Assembly: GCF_036346875.1 (NCBI RefSeq)
Contig: NZ_CP107852.1
Span: 4,712,001 to 4,776,000 of the forward strand
DNA: 64,000 nucleotides
Source of the DNA: Nocardia sp. NBC_00508
GTDB taxonomy: Bacteria; Actinomycetota; Actinomycetes; Mycobacteriales; Mycobacteriaceae
Direction: 5' to 3'
Shown here: one piece after another, positions 31,370 through 40,379 of the stretch
Numbering within the stretch: position 1 is the first letter of the stretch
Layout: each line of letters begins with the position of its first letter
Made by a program: the position numbers and the translations under genes
Notes under the pieces: generated by a model
The model's database searches: none
Seen by the model: only the letters and a program-made list of their open reading frames with translations
Told to the model about the DNA's origin: nothing

Positions 31370-32602
31370 CTATGCCGGAACAACCCCGACTCGTTGCGCC
31401 AGTCGGCCGAGTTCGCCCGTGGTGAGATCCCGCCTCGCCGTGCGCATCATGTGTCCGACCAGCTCCCGGACGTGGATCATTCCTCGAACGTGCTGAGGAC
31501 CGACGTGTTCGGCACGCAGTAGGGCGTACAGAGATTCGCGGTAGTTCCGCTGTAGGGCGTGTGCGCGGCCGATTTCCACGAAGTACTGTGCGCGGCGGCT
31601 CGGCGCCTCGATGGCGTTCGGGTCGATCGTCGGGGCCAGCTCGAGTACCCGGCCTGGATCGCGCGTTTCCATCGCCGCAGACATGCGCCACAGGATCACG
31701 TTCTCGGGGCCGAACGTGGGATTGCGCATCATCGACTCGCCAACGGAGGCGGCTTCGGCGAGCCTGTCGGCCGTCTCTTCCGCCTCATCGAAATGTCCGG
31801 CCGCGTCTTTGCCCAGTGCGGCCGCAGTCAACGCGCACTGAAGATGGAGCATTCCGTACGTCTCCAGCTCGCCGCGAGACGACGAGGCCGACTGAAGTTT
31901 GTCGGCGGTGGCTTCGGCGCACCCCAGGGCGCCAGAGAGCGAACCCGGACGCGACAGCAACACCTGACTTCGCGCGAACGCCGCCGCTGCCAACCCCGCC
32001 GTATCGCCTGTGTTCTGTGCTGCCTGCTCGATTGCCTGCGCGGCGGTCCACGCCAGCGCCCCATAGCCACGTACCCGCAACGCTATCGCAGTATCGAACG
32101 CGGCCGAAGCCAGGATGTTCCACGCCCTCACGCGGTCGGCTTCGGCCGCGCTGCGCGTGTGCCGGTAGCAGTCCGTAATCAAAGGAGCCAGCATCGGCCC
32201 CAACGCTACGAAGTCGCACGCGAGACGCGTTTCCCCAGCCCGGCGAGCGGCGACCGCCAGTTCTCCGAGGCTTCTCGCCTCGGCGGTTTCGGTTGTGTCT
32301 CCTGCCATCCATAGCGCCGCCTCGATTTTGCCGACAGCGGCATGGAACGCCGCCGCCGACGGGTCCGCCTGATCGAGTGGATGGCCCGTCAAGTCCGCGA
32401 CGCGCACCCCGAGCGCCGCGGCCAGCGCGTACAGCGTCCGGCGGGAGTCGACCGGACGTTCGCCGTTTTCGAACTTCGCGATTGCGCCCCGGCTGAGGCC
32501 GACGCGATCGGCGAGGACCTGTTGGGTTATCCCACGCCGGGCGCGGATGGTGCGTATCTGGCGGCCAACGAATGGGCCGTCTTCTGGCTGGTTGCGACTC
32601 AT
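31370..32602 (-). CDS. XRE-family regulator with TPR-like sensor domain
   Basis: A 410-residue regulator. The N-terminal helix-turn-helix reads QQVLADRVGLSRGAIAKFENGE (in parts: QQVLADRVGLSRGAIAKFEN), followed by ~320 residues of helical repeats typical of actinomycete XRE/TPR sensors. It ends with the usual RDLTTGELGRLAQRVG. ATG 32602 has GAAGGGAAG upstream. It is complete and differs in its C-terminus from the downstream remnant. It is divergent from two tiny coupled genes. Confidence 0.85.
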   Translation of the reverse strand: MSRNQPEDGPFVGRQIRTIRARRGITQQVLADRVGLSRGAIAKFENGERPVDSRRTLYALAAALGVRVADLTGHPLDQADPSAAAFHAAVGKIEAALWMAGDTTETAEARSLGELAVAARRAGETRLACDFVALGPMLAPLITDCYRHTRSAAEADRVRAWNILASAAFDTAIALRVRGYGALAWTAAQAIEQAAQNTGDTAGLAAAAFARSQVLLSRPGSLSGALGCAEATADKLQSASSSRGELETYGMLHLQCALTAAALGKDAAGHFDEAEETADRLAEAASVGESMMRNPTFGPENVILWRMSAAMETRDPGRVLELAPTIDPNAIEAPSRRAQYFVEIGRAHALQRNYRESLYALLRAEHVGPQHVRGMIHVRELVGHMMRTARRDLTTGELGRLAQRVGVVPA

Positions 32603-32821
32603 GTGTGCACTTCCCTTCGGCGGCACGGAAATTCATGCTAGTGCGCTTGTCCCGAGGCGGGACACGTTGGGGTGTGGCCGCTGTCACTCTCAGTATCGGC
32701 CCTGCCGCCGGGTCGACGCTCCCCGATTCAACAAATGGGGACGCCAGGGTTTGCCCGGCTGGCGCTTTGTCCCCGGCGGCGGGTGCACACCAACAGCAAC
32801 GAACACGACAGGGGTGAAGTG

Positions 32822-32974
32822 GTGGGATTCGACTGGTGGAGGGAAGCCGAACCGGAGGACACATCGCCGCAGGCGATCATCGACCGCGTACAGGCCGAGT
32901 GGCGCGCCGAGCGCCGACGCGACCGTATCCGCGCCGCGCAGGCCGAACCCGCCGACACGGGCCTCCGTCGATGA
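32822..32974 (+). CDS. 50-residue charged microprotein
   Basis: GTG 32822 (or 32819) follows AGGGG. The product begins VGFDWWREAEPEDTSPQAII and is then an Arg/Glu-rich helix. No family is recognised. Its TGA overlaps the ATG of the next frame, and a strong terminator follows both, so the pair looks like a genuine two-gene transcript divergent from the XRE regulator. Confidence 0.5.
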   Translation: MGFDWWREAEPEDTSPQAIIDRVQAEWRAERRRDRIRAAQAEPADTGLRR

Positions 32975-33075
32975 CGTGGTTCGCCACCTTCCCGCGCTTG
33001 GAGCCTGGCGAATACAGGATGCACGTCGATATCGCTGAGCTGAATATCCACCACGCGACGCAGTTCAAGGTGTGA
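32971..33075 (+). CDS. 34-residue microprotein, translationally coupled
   Basis: ATG 32971 overlaps the preceding stop (ATGA). The product starts MTWFATFPRLEPGEYRMHVD and ends ATQFKV, a compact beta-rich-looking sequence. The terminator begins 20 nt after its stop. No family is recognised. Confidence 0.45.
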   Translation: MTWFATFPRLEPGEYRMHVDIAELNIHHATQFKV

Positions 33076-33094
33076 CGCACTTGAACGCCAACCG

Positions 33095-33121
33095 CGCCCC
33101 AGCCCTGACAGGGCTGGGGCG
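33095..33121 (+). terminator. Microprotein operon terminator
   Basis: A perfect 12-bp stem CGCCCCAGCCCT/AGGGCTGGGGCG with a GAC loop. Confidence 0.75.
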
Positions 33122-33219
33122 ATCGTGTCCCTGCTGCTGGTCTATGCGGGGCCGTTCGTCATGTTCACCCCACCGATTGCTACACCAGTGAGCAGCCGTT
33201 ACCGCCGTGTCGGCTGAAC

Positions 33220-33245
33220 GTCCATGTTGTTCTCACAACGTGGAC
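33220..33245 (-). terminator. fumC terminator hairpin
   Basis: On the minus strand, 11 nt after the fumC stop, an 11-bp stem with one mismatch (GTCCACGTTGT/ACAACATGGAC) closes a GAGA tetraloop. Confidence 0.6.
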
Positions 33246-33256
33246 CTTCGAGCCGG

Positions 33257-34660
<1,404 letters not shown>

Positions 34661-34665
34661 ACTGT

Positions 34666-34760
34666 GTAATTTTTGCAGCGCCTGCGGCGCTGCGTGTTCG
34701 CGGCCCCCTAATGTGGCGCCGAAGGCGCTGCAAAACAAACACAGGCGCTGCAAAAATTAC
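34666..34760. repeat. Intergenic inverted-repeat element between glpX and fumC
   Basis: A perfect 19-bp inverted repeat (34666-34684 and 34742-34760, beginning GTAATTTTTGCAGCG on the left) encloses 57 bp. The right arm includes the glpX stop codon. Inside is an 8-bp hairpin with a TGC loop (34675-34693) followed directly by GTGTTCGCGGCCCC (34694-34707), the same arrangement found after ispH. Confidence 0.7.
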
Positions 34761-35800
34761 GGCATCGGCGGGACGGCGTGTTCGTCGCCGATGAAGTCGA
34801 CCGACGAGTACTCGTGCAGCTTGGTCAGCCGATGGTAGGCGTCGATCATGCGGACCGTGCCGGACTTCGAGCGCATGACGATCGAGTGGGTGGAGGCGCC
34901 GCCGCCGAAGTAACGCACGCCGCGCAGCAGGTCGCCGTCTGTGATGCCGGTGGCGCAGAAGAAGATGTTGTCGCCGGAGACCAGGTCTTCGGTGCTGAGC
35001 ACGCGGTCGAGGTCGTGGCCGGCGTCGATGGCCTTCTGCCGTTCCTCGTCGTCCTTCGGGGCGAGCATGCCCTGCAGCGCGCCGCCCATACAGCGCATCG
35101 CTGCGGCGGCGATGATGCCCTCGGGCGTGCCGCCGATGCCGACCAGGATGTCGGTGCCGGAGTCCGGGCGGGCGGCCGCGATCGCGCCCGCCACGTCGCC
35201 ATCGGAGATCAGGCGGATGCGAGCGCCCGCGTCACGCACCTGCTGGATCAGCTCGGCGTGCCGGGGACGGTCCAGGATGCAGACGGTCAGGTCGGACTTC
35301 GAGGAGTTCTTGGCCTTGGCGACCCGGCTGATGTTCTCGCCGATCGGGGCCGAGATATCGATCACGTCGGCGGCGTCGGGGCCGGTGGCGATCTTGTGCA
35401 TGTAGAACACCGCCGACGGGTCGAACATCGCGCCGCGCTCGGCCACCGCGAGCACGGAGATCGCGCCGGGCACGCCCTTGGACATCAGCGTGGTGCCGTC
35501 GATCGGGTCCACCGCGAAGTCCACTTCGGGGCCGGTGCCGTCGCCGACGGCTTCCCCGTTGTACAGCATCGGGGCTTCGTCCTTCTCGCCCTCGCCGATG
35601 ACGACGATGCCGCGCATGGATACCGAGCTGACCAGCTGCCGCATGGCGTCGACGGCGGCGCCGTCGCCCCCCTCCTTGTCGCCGCGTCCGACCCACCGGC
35701 CCGCGGCCATCGCCCCGGCCTCGGTCACGCGGACCAGCTCGAGTGCGAGGTTGCGGTCGGGCGCCTCGCGGCGGCTGGGGCTGGGGGAAGTTGCCGTCAT
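34757..35800 (-). CDS. glpX: Fructose-1,6-bisphosphatase class II
   Basis: A 347-residue GlpX phosphatase, the gluconeogenic step from fructose 1,6-bisphosphate to fructose 6-phosphate. Metal and substrate motifs IGEGEKDEAPMLY, DFAVDPIDGTT and VGIGGTPEGI are present. ATG 35800 has AGGAGG 8 nt upstream. The stop lies inside the right arm of the intergenic repeat. Confidence 0.97.
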   Translation of the reverse strand: MTATSPSPSRREAPDRNLALELVRVTEAGAMAAGRWVGRGDKEGGDGAAVDAMRQLVSSVSMRGIVVIGEGEKDEAPMLYNGEAVGDGTGPEVDFAVDPIDGTTLMSKGVPGAISVLAVAERGAMFDPSAVFYMHKIATGPDAADVIDISAPIGENISRVAKAKNSSKSDLTVCILDRPRHAELIQQVRDAGARIRLISDGDVAGAIAAARPDSGTDILVGIGGTPEGIIAAAAMRCMGGALQGMLAPKDDEERQKAIDAGHDLDRVLSTEDLVSGDNIFFCATGITDGDLLRGVRYFGGGASTHSIVMRSKSGTVRMIDAYHRLTKLHEYSSVDFIGDEHAVPPMP

Positions 35801-35918
35801 TGCGGGGGCCTCCTGTGCGTCGGTACGTGCCGGTCAATTGTCTCATTCGATGTGGCACGGTCGTACACCCCTGGTACGGGTGATCGGGGTGCGCTCCGGC
35901 AGCGTCGCCGCGCGAGTG

Positions 35919-35924
35919 GATACT
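35919..35924 (+). promoter_or_regulatory. Putative -10 (GATACT), leaderless start
   Basis: GATACT ends exactly 6 nt before GTG 35931 and helps choose that start over ATG 35955. Confidence 0.35.
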
Positions 35925-35930
35925 GGGAGC

Positions 35931-36497
35931 GTGCCGTACCAAAAGCCACGCATCATGAACGACTACCGGGATCTGTTCTGGTCGCTGATCCCGTTGGTGT
36001 TGATCGCCGTGGTGTTCGCGGGCCTGGCCAGCCAGTGCAGTTTCGCCGCGAAGGGCCCGACCCAGGGGCAGATCCCGCATTTCGACGCTCGGGCGGCGCT
36101 GAACGCCGACGCCAGATCACTGCCGTTCCCTATTCGCAACCCGGCCCTGCCCGCGGACTGGACACCGAATTCCGGCAGCCGCGAATCCATCGGCGGCATC
36201 GGCGGCGGACCGGTCAGCACCGTCGGCTACATCACGCCGCAGGGCACCTACATGCGGTTCACCCAGAGCAGCGCGACCGAGGAGGCGCTGGCCCGGTTCG
36301 TGCTCGGATCGCGGTACGCCAGCGGCGCCGACGAGATCGGCGGGCAGAAATGGATCGTCTACGCCGAGCAGGGCTCGGAGACCGCGTGGATCGCCGACCT
36401 CGGCCAGTCGCGGGTGCTGATCACCGGCGCCGGAAATCAAGCGGCGTTCACCACGCTGGCCCAGGCGATCACCGCAGCCCAGCCGCTGAAGCCCTGA
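35931..36497 (+). CDS. DUF4245 membrane-anchored protein (Rv1100-like)
   Basis: A 188-residue protein with one N-terminal membrane segment (SLIPLVLIAVVFAGLASQ) and an exported domain (PFPIRNPALPADWTPNSG, TPQGTYMRFTQSSATEEALA, WIADLGQSRVLITGAGN). The family and position match Rv1100, divergent from glpX. The function is unknown. Confidence 0.8.
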   Translation: MPYQKPRIMNDYRDLFWSLIPLVLIAVVFAGLASQCSFAAKGPTQGQIPHFDARAALNADARSLPFPIRNPALPADWTPNSGSRESIGGIGGGPVSTVGYITPQGTYMRFTQSSATEEALARFVLGSRYASGADEIGGQKWIVYAEQGSETAWIADLGQSRVLITGAGNQAAFTTLAQAITAAQPLKP

Positions 36498-36498
36498 T

Positions 36499-36687
36499 TC
36501 AACCGGGTGCGACCCAGGTCGATCCCGCGGCCTCCGCGGCCTCGCCGAACCGTTTGTCATAGGTCACGACGGCGGTCAGATCGTCGGCGAGTTCCAACGC
36601 GGTGGCCAGGTGCAGCGCATCGAGACTTCGAACGGTGGCCGGGGAAATCGCGGTTGCGTTCGCGCGCACAATCGCGTCCATCTCCAA
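36499..36687 (-). pseudogene. Truncated VapC-type PIN domain
   Basis: Sixty-two codons encode only the C-terminal half of a VapC toxin (RSLDALHLATALELADDL, VVTYDKRFGEAAEAAG, VAPG). The N-terminal half with the first catalytic Asp is absent from the sequence upstream, and no antitoxin gene is nearby. It is convergent with the DUF4245 gene, 1 nt apart. Confidence 0.7.
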
Positions 36688-36813
36688 CCGGTCTATGTGT
36701 CACACGCCCCCGTCCGGTCGCTCGCAGCCCTGAAACACGGTTGGCTTTCCGCACCTACGACGGTTAGGTTGGCCGCGGAGCGAGACACATGCCGAACCGG
36801 ATCTCGGAGGTTG

Positions 36814-36873
36814 ATGAATATGGCTGTCCTCAGCCGTCTTTCGCATGCCTTCCGCCGGTCCGCGCGCCACTGA
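36814..36873 (+). CDS. 19-residue leader-type ORF before the GNAT gene
   Basis: GGAGG precedes two in-frame ATGs (36814 and 36820). The frame encodes MNMAVLSRLSHAFRRSARH and stops 53 nt before the acetyltransferase start. A short basic peptide with its own ribosome binding site suggests a translational leader, but no attenuator pair was established. Confidence 0.35.
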   Translation: MNMAVLSRLSHAFRRSARH

Positions 36874-36926
36874 CTCCGCAGACGCGTCGGTGCGGGCCGG
36901 TCCTCTTCGATGACCAGGAGTGTCAC

Positions 36927-37427
36927 GTGTCTCTTGTTGTTTCCCCAGATCTGACCACTGAACATCTCGTCCTGCGGTCGTGGACGGCCGATGAGGCCGC
37001 CGCCGTGCTCCACGACCTGCGCGCGGCCGCCTGGGCCGCGGATTTCCCGGCCGAGGGCGATCGAGTCATCGCCGGGCTTTTCGGCGAGCATCCGGACTGG
37101 CTCGGACCGTTCGGGCACCGGTTGGTGATCGAGCGAGCGAGCGGGCTCGTGGTCGGATCGATCGGGTTGTTCTGGCCGCCGCTCGACGGCGATCTGGAGA
37201 TCGGGTACGGCATCGTCGCGTCGCGGCGGGGTCGCGGCTACGCCACCGAGGCGACCGTCGCGCTGACCGCCCACGCGTTCACCGCGCCTGGCGTTCGTGA
37301 AGTGCACGCCGAGGCCGAACTGTCCAACCCGCCGTCGGTGCGTGTGCTGGAGAAGGCCGGGTTCCAGCGGGTCAGCGCAGCGGACGGTGTGGCCCGGTTC
37401 CGCGCAACATTCGTGCGGCGCAAGTAG
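36927..37427 (+). CDS. GNAT family N-acetyltransferase (RimJ/RimL type)
   Basis: A 166-residue acetyltransferase. The acetyl-CoA motif is IVASRRGRGYATEATVALTA, followed by SVRVLEKAGFQRV, as in RimJ/RimL-like proteins. GTG 36927 has AGGAG 7 nt upstream; the longer frame upstream does not look coding. The substrate is unknown. Confidence 0.85.
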   Translation: MSLVVSPDLTTEHLVLRSWTADEAAAVLHDLRAAAWAADFPAEGDRVIAGLFGEHPDWLGPFGHRLVIERASGLVVGSIGLFWPPLDGDLEIGYGIVASRRGRGYATEATVALTAHAFTAPGVREVHAEAELSNPPSVRVLEKAGFQRVSAADGVARFRATFVRRK

Positions 37428-37448
37428 GCGACCCGGCGGGGCTGCCGG

Positions 37449-37793
37449 TCAGCGGTGGGTGACCACGTTGACGATGGTCCCGCTGGGGTCGCGGACGAAG
37501 AAGCGGCGAACGCCCCAAGGCTCGTCGCGCAAGGGGTAGACGATGTCGGCGCCCGCGGCGGTCATCGCGCCGTGCACGGCGTCGACGTCGTCGACCTCCA
37601 CGCTCATGTCCGGCTGCGGCTGTTCGGCGTCCGGGCCGACGAGCAGGACTTGGGCGGTCGGGTTGGACGGGGACGCCATCGTGACGACCCAGCCCAGGTC
37701 CATCGCCTCGCGGAAGCCGAGCAGCCGGTAGAAGTCGCGGCTGGCGGCCAGGTCGGTGGTGCGGATGTCCGGGGTGGCGCGGCGGATGGTCAC
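37449..37793 (-). CDS. VOC (glyoxalase/bleomycin-resistance) superfamily protein
   Basis: A 114-residue single VOC module (PDIRTTDLAASRDFYRLLGF near the N-terminus, FFVRDPSGTIVNVVTH at the end). The ATG overlaps the xseB stop (ATGA), so it rides on the xseA-xseB transcript. Substrate unknown. Confidence 0.8.
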   Translation of the reverse strand: MTIRRATPDIRTTDLAASRDFYRLLGFREAMDLGWVVTMASPSNPTAQVLLVGPDAEQPQPDMSVEVDDVDAVHGAMTAAGADIVYPLRDEPWGVRRFFVRDPSGTIVNVVTHR

Positions 37794-38065
37794 TGCTGCT
37801 GTTCCAAGTCGGAGCGGTGCAGCGCGTCCTCCACGCGTTTGCGCGCGCCCGCCAGGTGCTCTTCACAACGGTTGGCCAGCGCCTCGCCGCGTTCCCACAG
37901 GGCGAGGGATTCGTCCAGGTCGAGGCCGCCCTGCTCGAGGATCTTCACCACGTTGACCAATTCGTCGCGGGCGCGTTCGTAGCCGAAGTTCACGATCTCG
38001 GCGAGTTCGTCGGCCGGATCGGCTTCCGTCCCGTCCTTACCCGTGGACTTGCCGGACTCGGCCAA
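37790..38065 (-). CDS. xseB: Exodeoxyribonuclease VII small subunit
   Basis: A 91-residue helical protein with the XseB core FGYERARDELVNVVKILEQG, LDLDESLALWERGEAL and CEEHLAGARKRVE. It starts 2 nt after the xseA stop. Confidence 0.95.
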   Translation of the reverse strand: MAESGKSTGKDGTEADPADELAEIVNFGYERARDELVNVVKILEQGGLDLDESLALWERGEALANRCEEHLAGARKRVEDALHRSDLEQQQ

Positions 38066-38067
38066 GG

Positions 38068-39423
38068 TCAGTTCCTCCCTGTGTCGGTGTGCGGCGCCGA
38101 TCCGCGACCGCGAACTCCATCGCTCTTCGCTCCGAGCGCCTGGGTGCCGAGCGCGGCGGCGGTAACGGCGCCGTCAGCGACCCGGATGCGCAGCTGGCTT
38201 CCCGCGGGCGCGTCCTCGATCGAGCGCACCACCACCCGCTCCCGGCCGGTGACGCGCTGCACGACAGCGTAGCCACGAGCCAGCGTCGCGGCCGGACCCA
38301 CGGCGGTGAGTTTCTCGCGCAGGTGTGTGGTCGCCATCGTCTCGGTGCGGATGACCTGCTCGCCGCAGCGGCGCGCCGACCTGCGCAGGCGCTCGATCTC
38401 CTCCTGACGGCGGTCGACCTCGCGCAGCGGGTCGGCCAGCACCGGCCGCGACCGCAGCTGGGTGAGCGCCCTGGTCTCGCGGTCGACCCAGCCGCGCAGC
38501 GCGGCGGCGGTGCGGCCGCGCAGCTCACGGACGCAGGCCAGCTCGGCGGCGGCGTCCGGGACGATGCGCTTGGCGGCGTCGGTCGGGGTGGCCGCGCGCA
38601 GATCGGCGACGAAGTCGCTGAGCGGATTGTCGGGTTCGTGGCCGATCGCGCTCACGATCGGGGTGGTCGCGGCCACGATGGCGCGGCACAGCGCCTCGTC
38701 GGAGAACGGCAGCAGGTCTTCCACGCTGCCGCCGCCGCGGGCGAGCACGATCACCTCGACGGCGGGGTGGCGGTCGAGTTCGGCCAGCGCGGCGAGCATC
38801 TGCGGCACCGCGGTCGGTCCCTGCACCGCGGTATTGCGGATCTCGAAGCGCACCGCGGGCCACCTGTTTCGCGCGACGCTCAGCACATCGCGCTCCGCGG
38901 CGCTCGAGCGGCCGGTGATCAGGCCGATCGTCCCGGGCAGAAACGGAAGCGGACGCTTGAGCCGGGGATCGAACAGGCCCTCGGCCGCCAGCAGCGCTTT
39001 CAGCCGCTCGATGCGGGCCAGCAGTTCGCCGATCCCGACAGGCCGGATTTCCAGGATCCGCAACGAGATCGTGCCGCGGCCGGTGAAGAAGGAGAGTTTG
39101 CCGTAGACCACCACCCGGCTGCCCTCGTGCAGCGGGACGGGGGAATCGCGGATGAGGTCCGGATCGCAGGTCACCGAGAGGGACATGTCGGCGGAGGGGT
39201 CGCGCAGCACCAGGAACGCGGTGCGCGTGCCAGGGCGCAGGTTGATCTGGGTGATCTGGCCCTCCACCCAGATGCTGCCGAGCCGGTCGATCCACTGGGC
39301 GACCTTGATGGCCACCGAACGCACCGGCCACGGGTGCTCGGCGGAGTTGGCCGACGCGGCGGCTGGTTGGCCGGAAGTTTCCCGGCCAACCGTCGGCGAG
39401 GGGGGTGTCCGAGGATCGGTCAC
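38068..39423 (-). CDS. xseA: Exodeoxyribonuclease VII large subunit
   Basis: A 451-residue catalytic subunit. The N-terminal OB-fold includes WVEGQITQINLRPGTRTAF, the nuclease region has KRPLPFLPGTIGLITGRSSA, VIVLARGGGSVEDLLPFSDE and SAIGHEPDNPLSDFVADLRA, followed by a long coiled C-terminal region. It degrades single-stranded DNA with XseB. GTG 39423 overlaps the upstream stop (GTGA). Confidence 0.97.
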   Translation of the reverse strand: MTDPRTPPSPTVGRETSGQPAAASANSAEHPWPVRSVAIKVAQWIDRLGSIWVEGQITQINLRPGTRTAFLVLRDPSADMSLSVTCDPDLIRDSPVPLHEGSRVVVYGKLSFFTGRGTISLRILEIRPVGIGELLARIERLKALLAAEGLFDPRLKRPLPFLPGTIGLITGRSSAAERDVLSVARNRWPAVRFEIRNTAVQGPTAVPQMLAALAELDRHPAVEVIVLARGGGSVEDLLPFSDEALCRAIVAATTPIVSAIGHEPDNPLSDFVADLRAATPTDAAKRIVPDAAAELACVRELRGRTAAALRGWVDRETRALTQLRSRPVLADPLREVDRRQEEIERLRRSARRCGEQVIRTETMATTHLREKLTAVGPAATLARGYAVVQRVTGRERVVVRSIEDAPAGSQLRIRVADGAVTAAALGTQALGAKSDGVRGRGSAPHTDTGRN

Positions 39424-40082
39424 TGGGCCTGCACGGTGGCGATCCGGTTCGTCAGCATGGTCACGAACGGCGCCCTGGCGCGGGTGTGCTGCTCGTACTC
39501 CAGCAGCGCGATGAGGTCTTCGACAGTCAGCATCCGCAACCGGGCGCGCAGCTGGGCCAGGGTCATGTTGACGTAGTCGTACCGGGTGGCGACTTCCGGT
39601 TCGACGATCTCGGACGCTGCCGCGGCGGGCTCGGGATCCGATTCGGATTCCGGCTCAGCGGTTTTCGGCTCGGCAGGGTCGTCGATGGTCGGCACCGAAG
39701 TGGTGTGGCCGTTGGTCTCGGTGGCGCGGGCGGCGTCCGCCGGGAAGTTTTCGGGCGTGTGGGCCGGTTCGGCCTCGTCGGCGGTGTAGAGGTCGAATCG
39801 GCTGGTGTGGGGGGTGACGGGGCTCGGGTCGTCGGCCAGGTCTTCGTCGAAAGTGGCCCACTCCGGCTGGTCGACCGGGCGGTTGGACAAACGGTCGAAA
39901 ACCGCGTCGCCCTTCAGGGCCAAACTGGTCACGAACTGCTGGACGTGCATCGTCGTTTGCAGCATCTGACTGATGGCCGTGATCGGGAAATTCATTGCCG
40001 CCGTGGGTAGCCGGCGGGTTTCCTCGAGGGCGTATACGGCGGCACCGGCGGCGACCCGGGCCAGAAAGGGTGGTCGAAGCAT
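39420..40082 (-). CDS. Lipid-droplet-associated-type protein (Rv1109c-like)
   Basis: A 220-residue protein. The N-terminus (MLRPPFLARVAAGAAVYALE) and amphipathic helical part match the Rv1109c family, annotated in some actinobacteria as lipid-droplet-associated. An acidic low-complexity middle is followed by a C-terminal MTLAQLRARLRMLTVEDLIA helix. The operon order Rv1109c-like, xseA, xseB is conserved with mycobacteria. Confidence 0.75.
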   Translation of the reverse strand: MLRPPFLARVAAGAAVYALEETRRLPTAAMNFPITAISQMLQTTMHVQQFVTSLALKGDAVFDRLSNRPVDQPEWATFDEDLADDPSPVTPHTSRFDLYTADEAEPAHTPENFPADAARATETNGHTTSVPTIDDPAEPKTAEPESESDPEPAAAASEIVEPEVATRYDYVNMTLAQLRARLRMLTVEDLIALLEYEQHTRARAPFVTMLTNRIATVQAQ

Positions 40083-40367
40083 GGTCCTAGCCTGCCCGAA
40101 ATGGTGTGCTATGCAAAGGAGGGGTCTGCGCGGTTCGAATATCCGTCCGCCCCTACGCGTGGCGGATCGGCCGGAATTACGCGGCGCAGCGCTCATATGC
40201 GGAGAATAGACCGCGGGTCACGTCGCGAAGTATCCGCACGGGCACGCGCGTCGCGGCTCCGTGGCATTCCGCGGCGGTCTTCCGGCCCAGCTCGCGGCCC
40301 GTACCAGGTCGATGCCGCGAGGATGTGACGGACAACTCCCGGAAGTGGCGAGGCCCCGGGGCGCACG
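40083..40367. other. 285-bp divergent promoter region
   Basis: No gene is seen. The stretch carries the promoters of the Rv1109c-like operon (minus) and ispH (plus). Confidence 0.4.
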
Positions 40368-40373
40368 TATCCT
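40368..40373 (+). promoter_or_regulatory. Putative ispH -10 (TATCCT), leaderless start
   Basis: TATCCT ends exactly 6 nt before ATG 40380 and there is no ribosome binding site. Confidence 0.5.
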
Positions 40374-40379
40374 GTGGGC

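Noticed and set aside
34666..34760. A transposon (MITE) with target-site duplication
   Set aside because: The 19-bp inverted repeat is present but no flanking target duplication could be seen, so only a repeat element is claimed.
36688..36813. The missing N-terminal half of the VapC at 36499-36687
   Set aside because: No frame upstream encodes the first catalytic Asp region; there is no room for a frameshifted complete gene.
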